Of a stretch of 64,000 bases of DNA, positions 8,551 through 17,900 are shown one piece after another. The stretch is from positions 5,146,001 through 5,210,000 of the forward strand of contig NZ_CP080598.1 in the NCBI RefSeq assembly GCF_019598945.1. The letters run 5' to 3'. Every line of letters starts with the position of its first letter. Within the stretch, counting starts at the first letter, position 1. A program made the translations under genes and the position numbers. The notes under the pieces are model-generated. The model did no database searches. It was not told the origin of the DNA and was given only the letters and a program-made list of their open reading frames with translations. Origin of the DNA: Sphaerospermopsis torques-reginae ITEP-024 (GTDB taxonomy: Bacteria > Cyanobacteriota > Cyanobacteriia > Cyanobacteriales > Nostocaceae).

Positions 8551-9339
8551 ATGAGTGATGCAAGTTTGATTAATTCCTTAGAATCAGCAGTGTATATTGT
8601 GGGAGCAGGTCCGGGAGATCCAGATTTATTAACGGTTAAGGCGCAAAAACTCCTCTCTAGGGCTGATGTAATTTTATTTGCTGATTCTTTAATTCCAGAA
8701 CACATTTTAGATATCTGTCGTCAGGATGCGGAAATTATTAAAACGGCGAATAAGACTTTAGAAGAGATTTTACCGATCATGGTGACAGCGGTGCGATCGC
8801 ATAAGTCTGTGGTGCGTCTTCATTCTGGTGATCCTAGTCTCTATAGTGCTATCCATGAGCAAATGCAGCTTTTGACTGAGGCGAATATTCCTTTTGAAGT
8901 TATCCCTGGTATTAGTGCTTTTCAAGCTGCGGCTGCTAAACTCAAGATAGAGTTAACAGTGCCTAATTTGGTACAAAGTATTATCCTCACCCGCATCAGT
9001 GGACGCACAGAAGTACCAGCAAGAGAGGAATTAGCTAGTTTGGCTGCACATCAAGCTAGTCTGTGTTTATACCTGAGTGCGCGTCATGTTGCCAATGCCC
9101 AAGCTCAACTCTTGGAACATTACCCACCACAAACCCAAGTGGCTATTTGTTTTCGTGTAGGCTGGCCTGATGAAAAAATCCGGGTTGTTCCTCTTGACAA
9201 AATGGCAGAATGTACCCAAGAAGAACAATTACTGCGGACTACACTTTATATCATTAGTCCTGCCCTCTTACCAGTAACAGGTCGTTCTCGTTTATACCAT
9301 CCACAGCATAATCATTTGTTTCGTTCATCTCATCACTGA
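8551..9339 (+). CDS. cobM: Precorrin-4 C11-methyltransferase
   Basis: CobM methylates C11 of precorrin-4 with S-adenosylmethionine in corrin (vitamin B12) synthesis. The 262-residue protein shows the tetrapyrrole methyltransferase fold: YIVGAGPGDPDLLT near the N-terminus, VRLHSGDPSLYSA, VIPGISAFQAAAA and a late RISGRTEVP segment characteristic of CobM. It is transcribed alone here; no other cobalamin gene is close. The ATG at 8551 precedes the conserved start by about 13 residues. An unassigned structured RNA block lies directly upstream. Confidence 0.93.
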   Translation: MSDASLINSLESAVYIVGAGPGDPDLLTVKAQKLLSRADVILFADSLIPEHILDICRQDAEIIKTANKTLEEILPIMVTAVRSHKSVVRLHSGDPSLYSAIHEQMQLLTEANIPFEVIPGISAFQAAAAKLKIELTVPNLVQSIILTRISGRTEVPAREELASLAAHQASLCLYLSARHVANAQAQLLEHYPPQTQVAICFRVGWPDEKIRVVPLDKMAECTQEEQLLRTTLYIISPALLPVTGRSRLYHPQHNHLFRSSHH

Positions 9340-9486
9340 ATGCAGAAAACAAAGTAAAATTAGGAGAATCATTGCTACCTTCTCAGGATGGCAATTCTCA
9401 AATTTTAATGAAGATTTGAAAATTCATTAAGATTATTCCGGCAATTATTTCATTTTTTTGTAATTTTAAATTTTGAATTGTTGATT

Positions 9487-9840
9487 ATGCCATTAATTAA
9501 AGTCCAAACTTCTGTATCTGCCCCAGAAAAAGCTCAAATTGAGTCAATGCTTAAAGGTTTATCAGCCAAGTTAGCTAAACATACAGGTAAACCAGAATCT
9601 TATGTGATGACAGCTTTTGAAGCAGAAATACCCATGACTTTTGCAGGAACTACAGATCCAGTTTGCTATATTGAAATTAAAAGTGTTGGCACAATGAAAC
9701 CTGAACAAACTTTAGCTATGAGTCAGGAATTTTGCCAGGAAATTAACTCTTGTTTGGGTGTTCCTAAAAATAGAATTTATATAGAATTTGCTGACGCTAA
9801 GGGTTTTATGTGGGGTTGGAATAGTACAACCTTTGGTTAA
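9487..9840 (+). CDS. MIF/phenylpyruvate tautomerase family protein
   Basis: A 117-residue member of the tautomerase superfamily (macrophage migration inhibitory factor-like). I place the start at the ATG of MPLIKVQTS rather than at the in-frame TTG at 9478, because the catalytic base of this family is the N-terminal proline exposed after methionine removal. K33-like and YIEI segments, 'GYV...FCxE' equivalents and the final NRIYIEFADAKGFMWGWN match the family. It probably forms a trimer and acts on phenylpyruvate-like keto-enol substrates; the physiological role in cyanobacteria is unknown. Confidence 0.88.
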   Translation: MPLIKVQTSVSAPEKAQIESMLKGLSAKLAKHTGKPESYVMTAFEAEIPMTFAGTTDPVCYIEIKSVGTMKPEQTLAMSQEFCQEINSCLGVPKNRIYIEFADAKGFMWGWNSTTFG

Positions 9841-9855
9841 TGTTTTTTAATCATT

Positions 9856-9948
9856 CAGCTATCAGCTATCAGCTATCAGCTAATAAATTTCAGATGCAAT
9901 AGACATCTGGTGACAAATGATCTAGAGACGTTCCATGAAGCGTCTCTA
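9856..9948. repeat. CAGCTAT STRR and AGAGACG palindrome
   Basis: CAGCTAT is repeated about three and a half times from 9857. An imperfect palindrome follows, AGAGACGTTCC...GAAGCGTCTCT (about 9925-9947), a common intergenic hairpin type in Nostocales. Confidence 0.7.
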
Positions 9949-10024
9949 CAAAAGTTGTCTAAAGCATTTGGTTGATGTCTAAATAAATAAACCTAACTAT
10001 TCCCTCTTTATCAAATAATGAGTT

Positions 10025-13000
10025 ATGAGCAAGAGTAATATCTCTGCTATCACTATTCCTGGTTATCGCATCACAGAAGTCATTCATGTTAGCACTAGAA
10101 CGACTGTATATCGTGGTGAGCAAGAAAAGACTCAAAATCCAGTCATCATCAAAACTTTAAACGCACAATATCCCCAATTGTACGAATTGATATCCTTAAA
10201 AAATCAGTTCACAATTACCCAACAAATAGAACATCTGAATATTATCAAATCCTATGCTTTAGAACCTTATGGTAATAGTTATGCTTTAATTTTAGAAGAT
10301 ATTGGTGGCATATCTCTTCATCAATATGCTAATTGGCAACCATTAACATTAGATTGGTTTTTCCATATTTCTATTGCCATTGTTGATGCGTTAGAATATC
10401 TATATCAAAATAAAATTATTCATAAAGATATCAAACCAAAAAATATTATTATTCATCCAAAAACGAAGAAAATTAAACTAATAGATTTTAGTATTTCTTG
10501 TCTTTTACCTAAAGAAGTTGCTGAAATTAAAAACCCAAATGTATTAGAAGGAACGCTTCCCTATATGTCACCAGAACAAACGGGAAGAATGAATCGTGGG
10601 ATAGACTACCGGACTGATTTTTATTCTTTGGGTGTGACATTTTATGAATTACTCACAGGAAAATTACCTTTTATTAGTAATAATCCTTTAGAGTTGGTGC
10701 ATTGTCATCTGGCGAAAACTCCTGAGCATCCCAGGGAAATTAATCCCGAAATTCCTGAGATTGTTGCAGATATGATTATCAAGTTAATGGCAAAAACCCC
10801 GGAGGAAAGATATCAAACAGCCAGGGGAATTAGATATGATTTAGAAATCTGTCAACAAATGTTATTAAATCAAGGTGCAATTTCTGATTTTGATTTAGGA
10901 CAAAGAGATATAGCAGACAGATTTATAATTTCTGATAAAATTTATGGGAGAGAAAATGAGATTTCAAGTTTATTAGAGTCTTTTGAAAGAATCAGTAATG
11001 GCAATAAAGAATTAATCTTAGTAGCTGGTTTTTCTGGTATTGGTAAAACTGCGGTTATTAATGAAATTCATAAACCTATTATCCGTCAAAAAGGTTATTT
11101 TATTTCTGGCAAATATGACCAATTTCAACGGAATATTCCTTTGTCGGCTTTAGTCAAAGCATTGCAGAGTTTATTACAGCAACTTTTAACCGAAAGTACC
11201 GACAAGTTACAAGAATGGAAAAGTTTTATTTTATCAGCACTGGGAGAACAAGGACAAGTTATTATTGATGTCATTCCCGAACTAGAAAATATTATTGGTA
11301 AGCAACCTGATATCCCAGAACTTACAGGTAGTGCTGCTCAAAATCGCTTTAATTTTCTCTTTGGTAAATTTATTCAAATATTTGCCACAAAAGAACATCC
11401 ATTAGTAATTTTTTTAGATGATTTACAATGGGCTGATGCAGCTTCTTTGAAGTTAATAGAATTATTAATTAGTGAAACAGATACTCAATATTTGTTGTTA
11501 ATTGGAGCATATCGAGATAATGAAGTCTATGCTGGACATCCTTTAATAATTACCTTAGATAATATTCGCAAAGCCGATGTTATAGTTAATCAAATAAACC
11601 TACAACCTTTAGATAAATCACACTTAAATCAACTAATAGTAGATACTTTATATTGCCCTGAATCTGAAGCAGAATCTCTCACTGAATTACTGTTAACCAA
11701 AACCAAAGGAAACCCATTTTTTACTAATCAATTCATGAAATCTATGTATGAAGATGGGTTGATTAGTTTTAATTTTAATCTTGGTTATTGGCAGTGTGAT
11801 ATTTATGCAGCTAAGGCTTCATATGAGAATGATGATATTGTACAGTTTTTAGGTTCACAAATCAAAAAATTACCAATTGATACACAAAACATCTTGAAAA
11901 TTGCAGCTTGTATAGGTAATCAATTTGATTTATATACTTTATCTATCGTCTGTGAAAAATCACAATTAGAAATAGCTACAAATTTATGGAATGCGTTGAA
12001 ACAAGGTTTGATTTTACCACAAGATGAAAGTTATAAATTTTATGTAGATAGTATAGATATTATTTCTGTATCTGGTTCAGAATTAGAATTGAATAATTTG
12101 GAAAGACTGACAGTTAAATATAAGTTTCTCCATGACAGAGTACAGCAAGCTGCTTATTTATTGATTCCTGATGCTGAGAAACAAGCAACACACTTGAAAA
12201 TTGGGCAATTGATTTTAAAAAATACTGATTCTTGGGAACTAGAAGAAAAAATATTTGAGATAGTTAATCAGCTTAACATTGGAGTTGAATTAATTACCAA
12301 TGAGTCAGATAAATATGAACTTGCTCAACTGAATTTAATTGCTGGGAAAAAAGCCAAGTTAGCTACAGCTTACGAAGCTGCGGTGAGATATTTAAAATTT
12401 GGTTTAGATTTATTAACAATAGATAGTTGGCAACATCAGTATGATCTGACTTTAAATCTTTATGTGGAAGCGGTTGATGCTGAATTTTTAAACATCAACT
12501 TTGATCAAGCACAAACTTATATAAAAATAGTCAAAAACAATGCCAATAGTTTACTTGACCAAGTGAAAGTTTATGAAGCAGAAATGCAAATATATATGGC
12601 TCAAGTACAAATAGAATTAGCCATTGAAACAGGTTTAACTATCATCAAGATGTTGGGAGTTAACTTAGAAAAAGAACCGCCAGCAAATTTGAATGTTGAT
12701 GATTTAATCAATTTACCATTGATGACCGCTCCAGATAAAATTGCAGCCATGCGAATCTTAGCTAACATGACTGCTGCTTGTTATTTTGTTGATCCGGCAT
12801 TATTCCCGATAATTATTTTTACGATGATACATTTGTCTGTGAAATATGGTAATTGTTCAAGTTCTGCTCATGGGTACGTGAATTATGGTGTATTATTATG
12901 TGGAGTATTCTTAGATATTGATACTGGATATCGCTGTGGTAAATTGGGTTTAAATTTATTAGACAAATTAGATACCAAGGAAATAAAGTGTCGAGCATTG

Positions 13001-15451
13001 TTGATGTGGAATGCTAATATTAATTTTTGGAAAAATCATATTCACAAAACAATAGATAGTTTACGGGAAGCTGTACAGGTTGGATTAGAAACCGGAGATT
13101 TTGAATATGTGAGTTACGCTTCTGCTATCTACAACATCAATATGATCTTAAGTGGGGACAACTTAGCATATATATTTCAGGAGATAGAAACCCATATAAA
13201 TTTAATGTATAAGTTAAAGCAACAGGGTACTGTTCTTCTTCACCAAATCTGGAAACAGTTAGTTTTTAATTTGTCAGATAGCAAGATTGATAAATCAGAT
13301 TTCAGTGGAAGTTCATTTAATGAATCTATATTATTACCACTGTTAATAGAAACAAAAGCTTCTACAACATTATTTTCATTATTTTTGGCAAAAAGCATAT
13401 TTTTTTATTTATTTAAAAATACTAAAAAATCCCTTGAAAGTGCTGTTCAAGGAAAAGAATATTTACAGTATGTAGTTGGACAAATTACTGTTAGTCAATA
13501 TATTTTATACTATTCTTTAGTTTTGTTGGCTGAATACCCTTATCAATCTATAAATGAACAACCAGAAAATTTAAAAACCGTCTTAGAAAATCAAAAAAAA
13601 ATGCAAGTTTGGGCTAATCATGCACCGCAAAATTATCAACACAAGTATGATTTAGTTGCAGCAGAAATAGCGAGAGTTTTGGGTAATAATTGGCAAGCGA
13701 TGGAACTTTATGATCAAGCAATTGCTGGAGCAAAGGAAAATAAATATATCCAAGAAGAAGCTATTGCTAATGAATTAGCTGCTCAATTTTATCTCGAATC
13801 TGGTAAAATAAAAATTGCTCAAACTTACTTAATAGATGCTTATTATTGTTATGTTAATTGGGGTGCTAAAGCTAAAGTAGAAGATTTAGAAATAACCTAT
13901 CCTCAGCTACTTCTTCCTATTCTCAAGCAAAAAGCAATAGACAGTGAAGAACCTAATCTAATTAGTAAGCTTATATCTGATTCCAGCAATAAGAGTGTAT
14001 CAGCAATTTTAGATTTAGAAACTGTGACTAAAGCATCTCTAGCCATTTCTTCGGAAATTAAGATAGAAAAATTACTACATAATTTACTGGATGTAATTGT
14101 AGAAAATACAGGAGCGAAAAAAGCTGTTTTTATTTTACAGCAAGAAGGTAACTTATTTGTTGTACCACAATATCGAGAAAACCAAAAACTTGAGTTAGAT
14201 TTTACAAAATTAAGTGAGAATCAAAACTTACCATTAAGCATTATCAATTATGTTTTGAATACTCAAAAAGACATTCTGATGAATGATGCTACTAATGAAA
14301 AAACATTTGCTGTTGATCCTTATCTTATTAAATATCAACCTAAATCTATTCTCTGCAATCCTATTTTAAATCAAGGTAAACTTATCGGCATTATTTATTT
14401 AGAAAATGATTTAACAGTAGGTGCATTTACCCCGGAAAGACTGAAAGTATTAAAACTCTTATCTTCCCAAGCTGCTATTTCCTTAGAAAATGCCCAACTT
14501 TATGGTAAATTAGAAGAAAAAGTTGCCCAAAGAACCCAGGAATTAAATGAAAAAAATCTGCACTTAGAAAAAACACTGCGGGAATTAAAATTTACACAAC
14601 TGCAACTAATTCAAACGGAAAAAATGTCTAGTTTAGGACAATTAGTTGCTGGTATTGCCCATGAAATTAATAATCCTGTAAATTTTATCTATGGTAATGT
14701 TGATCATGCTAAGAGCTATATTGAAGCTTTGATAAATTTGCTCAATCTTTATCAACAAGAGTATCCCCAACCTACATCTTTATTGCAACAAAAGATGGCA
14801 GAAATAGATTTAGATTTTTTGATTGTAGACTTACCAAAAATACTCAGTTCAATGTCTGTAGGTGCAGATCGTATCCGCAATATTGTTCTAGGATTACGTA
14901 ATTTTTCCCGTTTAGATGAATCAGAAATGAAGTTTGTAGATATCCATGAGGGTATTGAAAGTACATTAATGCTGTTGCAACCCCGGTTAAAAGAAAAGTT
15001 AGGTTATGCACAAAATATAGTTATTAAAGATTATGGTAAGTTACCTTTAGTTAGCTGTTATGCTTCCCAGCTAAATCAGGTGTTTATGAATATTATCAGT
15101 AATGCGATTGATGCTTTATATGAATATGAGCAGAGTTTATCAAAAGCGGAAAGAGAATTACATTTTAGTCAAATTACAATTAGCACGGATATCATTAATA
15201 ATGATTGGGTGAAAATTTCCATTAAAGATAATGCAATGGGGATGAATCCAGAAATTACACAACGAATATTTGATCCTTTTTTCACCACCAAATCAGTTGG
15301 TGAAGGTACAGGTTTAGGTTTATCAATTAGTTATCAAATTATCGTAGATAAACATAGTGGAAGAATAGAGTGCGTGTCTGAACCGGGAATGGGTACAGAA
15401 TTTATTATTCAAATTCCTATTAATTCGAGTCAGAAAAGCCACACAATTTGA
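10025..15451 (+). CDS. Giant hybrid kinase: Ser/Thr kinase-AAA ATPase-GAF-histidine kinase
   Basis: An 1808-residue soluble signalling protein of the HstK-like hybrid class common in Nostocales. Residues about 14-270 are a PknB-type kinase domain with IIKT lysine (K43), HKDIKPKN in place of HRD, and a DFS triad (IDFSIS) in place of DFG. Next comes an AAA_16-type ATPase with Walker A GFSGIGKTA (about 333) and Walker B FLDDLQWAD (about 461). A long TPR-like helical region (about 750-1310) and a GAF domain (about 1340-1490) follow. Last is a histidine kinase with GIAHEINNP (phospho-His about 1544) and an ATPase with DNAMGM, FDPFFTTK and GEGTGLGLS boxes. It has no receiver domain and no adjacent response regulator, so the output partner is unknown. 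Confidence 0.93.
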   Translation: MSKSNISAITIPGYRITEVIHVSTRTTVYRGEQEKTQNPVIIKTLNAQYPQLYELISLKNQFTITQQIEHLNIIKSYALEPYGNSYALILEDIGGISLHQYANWQPLTLDWFFHISIAIVDALEYLYQNKIIHKDIKPKNIIIHPKTKKIKLIDFSISCLLPKEVAEIKNPNVLEGTLPYMSPEQTGRMNRGIDYRTDFYSLGVTFYELLTGKLPFISNNPLELVHCHLAKTPEHPREINPEIPEIVADMIIKLMAKTPEERYQTARGIRYDLEICQQMLLNQGAISDFDLGQRDIADRFIISDKIYGRENEISSLLESFERISNGNKELILVAGFSGIGKTAVINEIHKPIIRQKGYFISGKYDQFQRNIPLSALVKALQSLLQQLLTESTDKLQEWKSFILSALGEQGQVIIDVIPELENIIGKQPDIPELTGSAAQNRFNFLFGKFIQIFATKEHPLVIFLDDLQWADAASLKLIELLISETDTQYLLLIGAYRDNEVYAGHPLIITLDNIRKADVIVNQINLQPLDKSHLNQLIVDTLYCPESEAESLTELLLTKTKGNPFFTNQFMKSMYEDGLISFNFNLGYWQCDIYAAKASYENDDIVQFLGSQIKKLPIDTQNILKIAACIGNQFDLYTLSIVCEKSQLEIATNLWNALKQGLILPQDESYKFYVDSIDIISVSGSELELNNLERLTVKYKFLHDRVQQAAYLLIPDAEKQATHLKIGQLILKNTDSWELEEKIFEIVNQLNIGVELITNESDKYELAQLNLIAGKKAKLATAYEAAVRYLKFGLDLLTIDSWQHQYDLTLNLYVEAVDAEFLNINFDQAQTYIKIVKNNANSLLDQVKVYEAEMQIYMAQVQIELAIETGLTIIKMLGVNLEKEPPANLNVDDLINLPLMTAPDKIAAMRILANMTAACYFVDPALFPIIIFTMIHLSVKYGNCSSSAHGYVNYGVLLCGVFLDIDTGYRCGKLGLNLLDKLDTKEIKCRALLMWNANINFWKNHIHKTIDSLREAVQVGLETGDFEYVSYASAIYNINMILSGDNLAYIFQEIETHINLMYKLKQQGTVLLHQIWKQLVFNLSDSKIDKSDFSGSSFNESILLPLLIETKASTTLFSLFLAKSIFFYLFKNTKKSLESAVQGKEYLQYVVGQITVSQYILYYSLVLLAEYPYQSINEQPENLKTVLENQKKMQVWANHAPQNYQHKYDLVAAEIARVLGNNWQAMELYDQAIAGAKENKYIQEEAIANELAAQFYLESGKIKIAQTYLIDAYYCYVNWGAKAKVEDLEITYPQLLLPILKQKAIDSEEPNLISKLISDSSNKSVSAILDLETVTKASLAISSEIKIEKLLHNLLDVIVENTGAKKAVFILQQEGNLFVVPQYRENQKLELDFTKLSENQNLPLSIINYVLNTQKDILMNDATNEKTFAVDPYLIKYQPKSILCNPILNQGKLIGIIYLENDLTVGAFTPERLKVLKLLSSQAAISLENAQLYGKLEEKVAQRTQELNEKNLHLEKTLRELKFTQLQLIQTEKMSSLGQLVAGIAHEINNPVNFIYGNVDHAKSYIEALINLLNLYQQEYPQPTSLLQQKMAEIDLDFLIVDLPKILSSMSVGADRIRNIVLGLRNFSRLDESEMKFVDIHEGIESTLMLLQPRLKEKLGYAQNIVIKDYGKLPLVSCYASQLNQVFMNIISNAIDALYEYEQSLSKAERELHFSQITISTDIINNDWVKISIKDNAMGMNPEITQRIFDPFFTTKSVGEGTGLGLSISYQIIVDKHSGRIECVSEPGMGTEFIIQIPINSSQKSHTI

Positions 15452-15487
15452 GATCATGGGTGTAGGATAGAGATATAGAATCAAATT

Positions 15488-16585
15488 ATGGTTTTTTTTA
15501 TGTCTGCTACACCTGTTGTATCTCCCGTAAATTCCATTAACTCTACAAACTCTACCACTGCAAACTCTGAACTTGTTTCCCCTCTTCTCGGTGCTTCGGT
15601 AGCTGAGTTAACCGCTTGGGTTCAAGAACAAGGACAACCTGGATACCGGGGGAAACAACTACATAATTGGATATATGATAAAGGTGTGCGTAATTTAGCA
15701 GATGTTTCTGTATTTCCTAAAAGTTGGCGAGAAAAAGTTATAGATATTCCTATAGGTCGTTCATCTCTACATTATCGTTCTGTTGCTGCTGATGATACGG
15801 TAAAATATCTGTTGAAATTAGCAGATGGAGAAATTATTGAAACTGTTGGTATTCCCAGTGATAAGCGGTTAACGGTTTGTGTTTCTACTCAAGTTGGTTG
15901 TCCAATGGCCTGTGATTTTTGTGCGACGGGGAAAGGAGGTTTTAAACGTAATCTTAGCCGTGCAGAAATTGTGGATCAAGTATTAACTGTACAGGAAGAT
16001 TTTCAACAACGGGTGAGTAATGTGGTGTTTATGGGAATGGGTGAACCGTTGTTGAATACGGAAAATGTAATTTTAGCGTTGAAATCTTTAAATCAAGATG
16101 TGGGAATAGGAGCGCGATCGCTCACAGTTTCTACTGTAGGTATACGCGATCGCATTCGTCAATTAGCCGAACACCATTTTCAAATTACCCTCGCTGTCAG
16201 TCTTCATGCACCAAACCAAACATTAAGAGAACAAATTATTCCCAGTGCTAAACCCTACCCCATCGAAGACTTACTCGCAGAATGCCGAGAATATGTAGAA
16301 ATAACCGGACGCAGAGTAACTTTTGAATATATCCTTTTAGCGGGAGTCAACGACTTACCAGAACACGCTTTAGAACTATCAAAACGTCTGCGCGGTTTTC
16401 AAAGTCATGTGAATTTAATTCCCTACAACCCTATTGAGGAAGTAGATTATAAAAGACCAAACCGCGATAGAATACAGGCTTTTGTTAATGTTCTCCAACA
16501 ACAAAACATTGCTGTAAGTGTCAGATATTCTCGCGGTTTAGAAGCAGACGCAGCTTGTGGACAACTGAGAAGAAATAAAAGGTAA
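15488..16585 (+). CDS. rlmN: 23S rRNA (adenine-2503-C2)-methyltransferase, radical SAM
   Basis: RlmN methylates A2503 of 23S rRNA and A37 of some tRNAs. The radical-SAM cluster motif CPMACDFC supplies C138, C142 and C145. GMGEPLLN and the C-terminal resolving cysteine region [10 protein letters not shown] (C357) are present, so it should be active. The 365-residue length is normal. The first codons ([11 protein letters not shown]...) are poorly conserved, and the ATG at 15500 (MSATPVV) is an equally possible start. It begins 37 bases after the hybrid kinase stop, on the same strand. Confidence 0.95.
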   Translation: MVFFMSATPVVSPVNSINSTNSTTANSELVSPLLGASVAELTAWVQEQGQPGYRGKQLHNWIYDKGVRNLADVSVFPKSWREKVIDIPIGRSSLHYRSVAADDTVKYLLKLADGEIIETVGIPSDKRLTVCVSTQVGCPMACDFCATGKGGFKRNLSRAEIVDQVLTVQEDFQQRVSNVVFMGMGEPLLNTENVILALKSLNQDVGIGARSLTVSTVGIRDRIRQLAEHHFQITLAVSLHAPNQTLREQIIPSAKPYPIEDLLAECREYVEITGRRVTFEYILLAGVNDLPEHALELSKRLRGFQSHVNLIPYNPIEEVDYKRPNRDRIQAFVNVLQQQNIAVSVRYSRGLEADAACGQLRRNKR

Positions 16586-16690
16586 TTAGTAATTGATAAT
16601 TGATAATTGATAATTGGTAATTGGTAAACATAAAATTGATTACCCAGTCACCAGTCACCAGTCACCAGTCACCAGTCCCCAGTCCCCAAT
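16586..16690. repeat. STRR array (GATAATT and CCAGTCA units)
   Basis: TTGATAA/TTGGTAA units are followed by four to five CAGTCAC units and CAGTCCC variants, directly after rlmN. They continue to the stop of the small minus-strand zinc-ribbon gene. Confidence 0.8.
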
Positions 16691-16693
16691 CAC

Positions 16694-16873
16694 CTATTTT
16701 TTAGCATAAATACCTGGTGCATAAGCCTCAATAACCCTACCAGTGCGAGTGCAGCTAATCATCAGGTAATCACAGGTTGGGCATTGTGTTCTGGTGACTT
16801 GACTCTCAGCAATAAAGTGACGTTCAGCTTTACTGCCGCAATTTGGGCAATGAATTTTTTGTAAGACTTGCAT
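16694..16873 (-). CDS. Small zinc-ribbon protein (59 aa)
   Basis: A minus-strand ORF from the ATG at 16873 encodes 59 residues, starting MQVLQKIHCPNCGSKAERHF. Two CxxC pairs (CPNC and CPTC, 18 residues apart) form a zinc ribbon; the end is GRVIEAYAPGIYAKK. Cyanobacterial homologues of this size are often labelled PriA-like or replication-restart-like, but nothing here supports a helicase function. Codon usage and the two intact knuckles argue it is real. It is convergent with rlmN. Confidence 0.75.
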   Translation of the reverse strand: MQVLQKIHCPNCGSKAERHFIAESQVTRTQCPTCDYLMISCTRTGRVIEAYAPGIYAKK

Positions 16874-17480
16874 TTTAAAACCCCTGGATTAAATAATGTT
16901 GGTAACACTCTGTAACTCTAGCCAGTCAAGATTTATAGCCACAGAGGCGGCTATTTTTTAACAAATTTAACAATTTAAAAATTTCACGTATCCTTATTTA
17001 TTATCTTAGTATTGATATTTTTAGTCGTCACGCTTTAGATATATAAATTTACTTTTTTTGTAACTTTTGTTTTCATTCTTAGTGATCCCCGTACTTTAAT
17101 CTTTGAGACAAGTATATTTATCCTTTTGTTTTCCAATAAGTTGTTTTTGTATTCAATCGCTACAGACACAGAAAAACTGTATTTTAAGTTACAAAATATT
17201 TTTCTTTAGATTTTGTTAAGCTTTTCGCTGTGTAAATTGTATTTCAGATTACATTTATATTCTCTGCGATAGTGGTATTTACTACCTTTATTACCTTGAT
17301 TAGAGAAAATATCACTACATGACGCAGTTATAATTTAAGCAAAACTTCCAATATGAGATATTACAGTCATCAACTACTTTTGCTAATCTAGAGATTAGTA
17401 ATGGGTAATGAGAAATGGGTAATTAGTAATAGATATTCTTAATTATTAATTGCCCATTATTTCTTATCATGTAAGACTTT
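16874..17480. other. AT-rich gene-free stretch
   Basis: About 600 bp of AT-rich DNA with no convincing ORF. It holds a short GGTAATGAGAAATGGGTAAT-type repeat near 17401. The stretch between the zinc-ribbon start and the tnpB relic could carry the zinc-ribbon promoter; I see no other structure. Confidence 0.5.
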
Positions 17481-17852
17481 AAGAGTTATCGAATGAGCGA
17501 GATTACACCAAAAAATAGCCAACATTAGAAAAGATACATTACATAAAATCACGACCTATATTAGCAAAAACCACGCGGTGATAGGGATAGAGGATTTGAA
17601 TGTATCCGGGATGTTAGCTAATGGGAAATTATCAAAAGCTATATCAGATATGGGCTTTTATGAATTTAGAAGGCAGCTAGTACCGCTTTGCGGAAGTCAA
17701 AAGTCAAAAGTCAAAACCAAGACAGCATAGGATTGTCGGAGATTTAGAATGGTTGGTTTATTTACGCCGTGCTGTACTAGAATATAAAACACAACTATAT
17801 GGCAGTAAGTTAGTAATTGTGGATAGATTTTATCCCAGTAGAGACGTTATAT
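17481..17852 (+). pseudogene. Relic of an IS200/IS605-type TnpB (OrfB)
   Basis: In the frame starting at 17503, the translation reads LHQKIANIRKDTLHKIT, then VIGIEDLNVSGMLANGKL and FYEFRRQL, which are TnpB RuvC-like core segments (IEDLN carries a catalytic aspartate region). The copy is then broken by AAAGTCA STRR units at about 17690-17720. It resumes in another frame with WLVYLRRAV and LVIVDRFYPSS, and stops before the zinc-finger part. No start, N-terminal half or TnpA is left, and the zinc-ribbon/phosphatase gene begins 50 bases on. Confidence 0.8.
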
Positions 17853-17900
17853 ATTTAGTAGCTAGAAGCATCTTAGAAGAAAAAGCAAGGAATTTCTACT

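Noticed and set aside
9478-9486. TTG start for the MIF-type protein
   Set aside because: It would bury the catalytic N-terminal proline; the ATG at 9487 exposes it.
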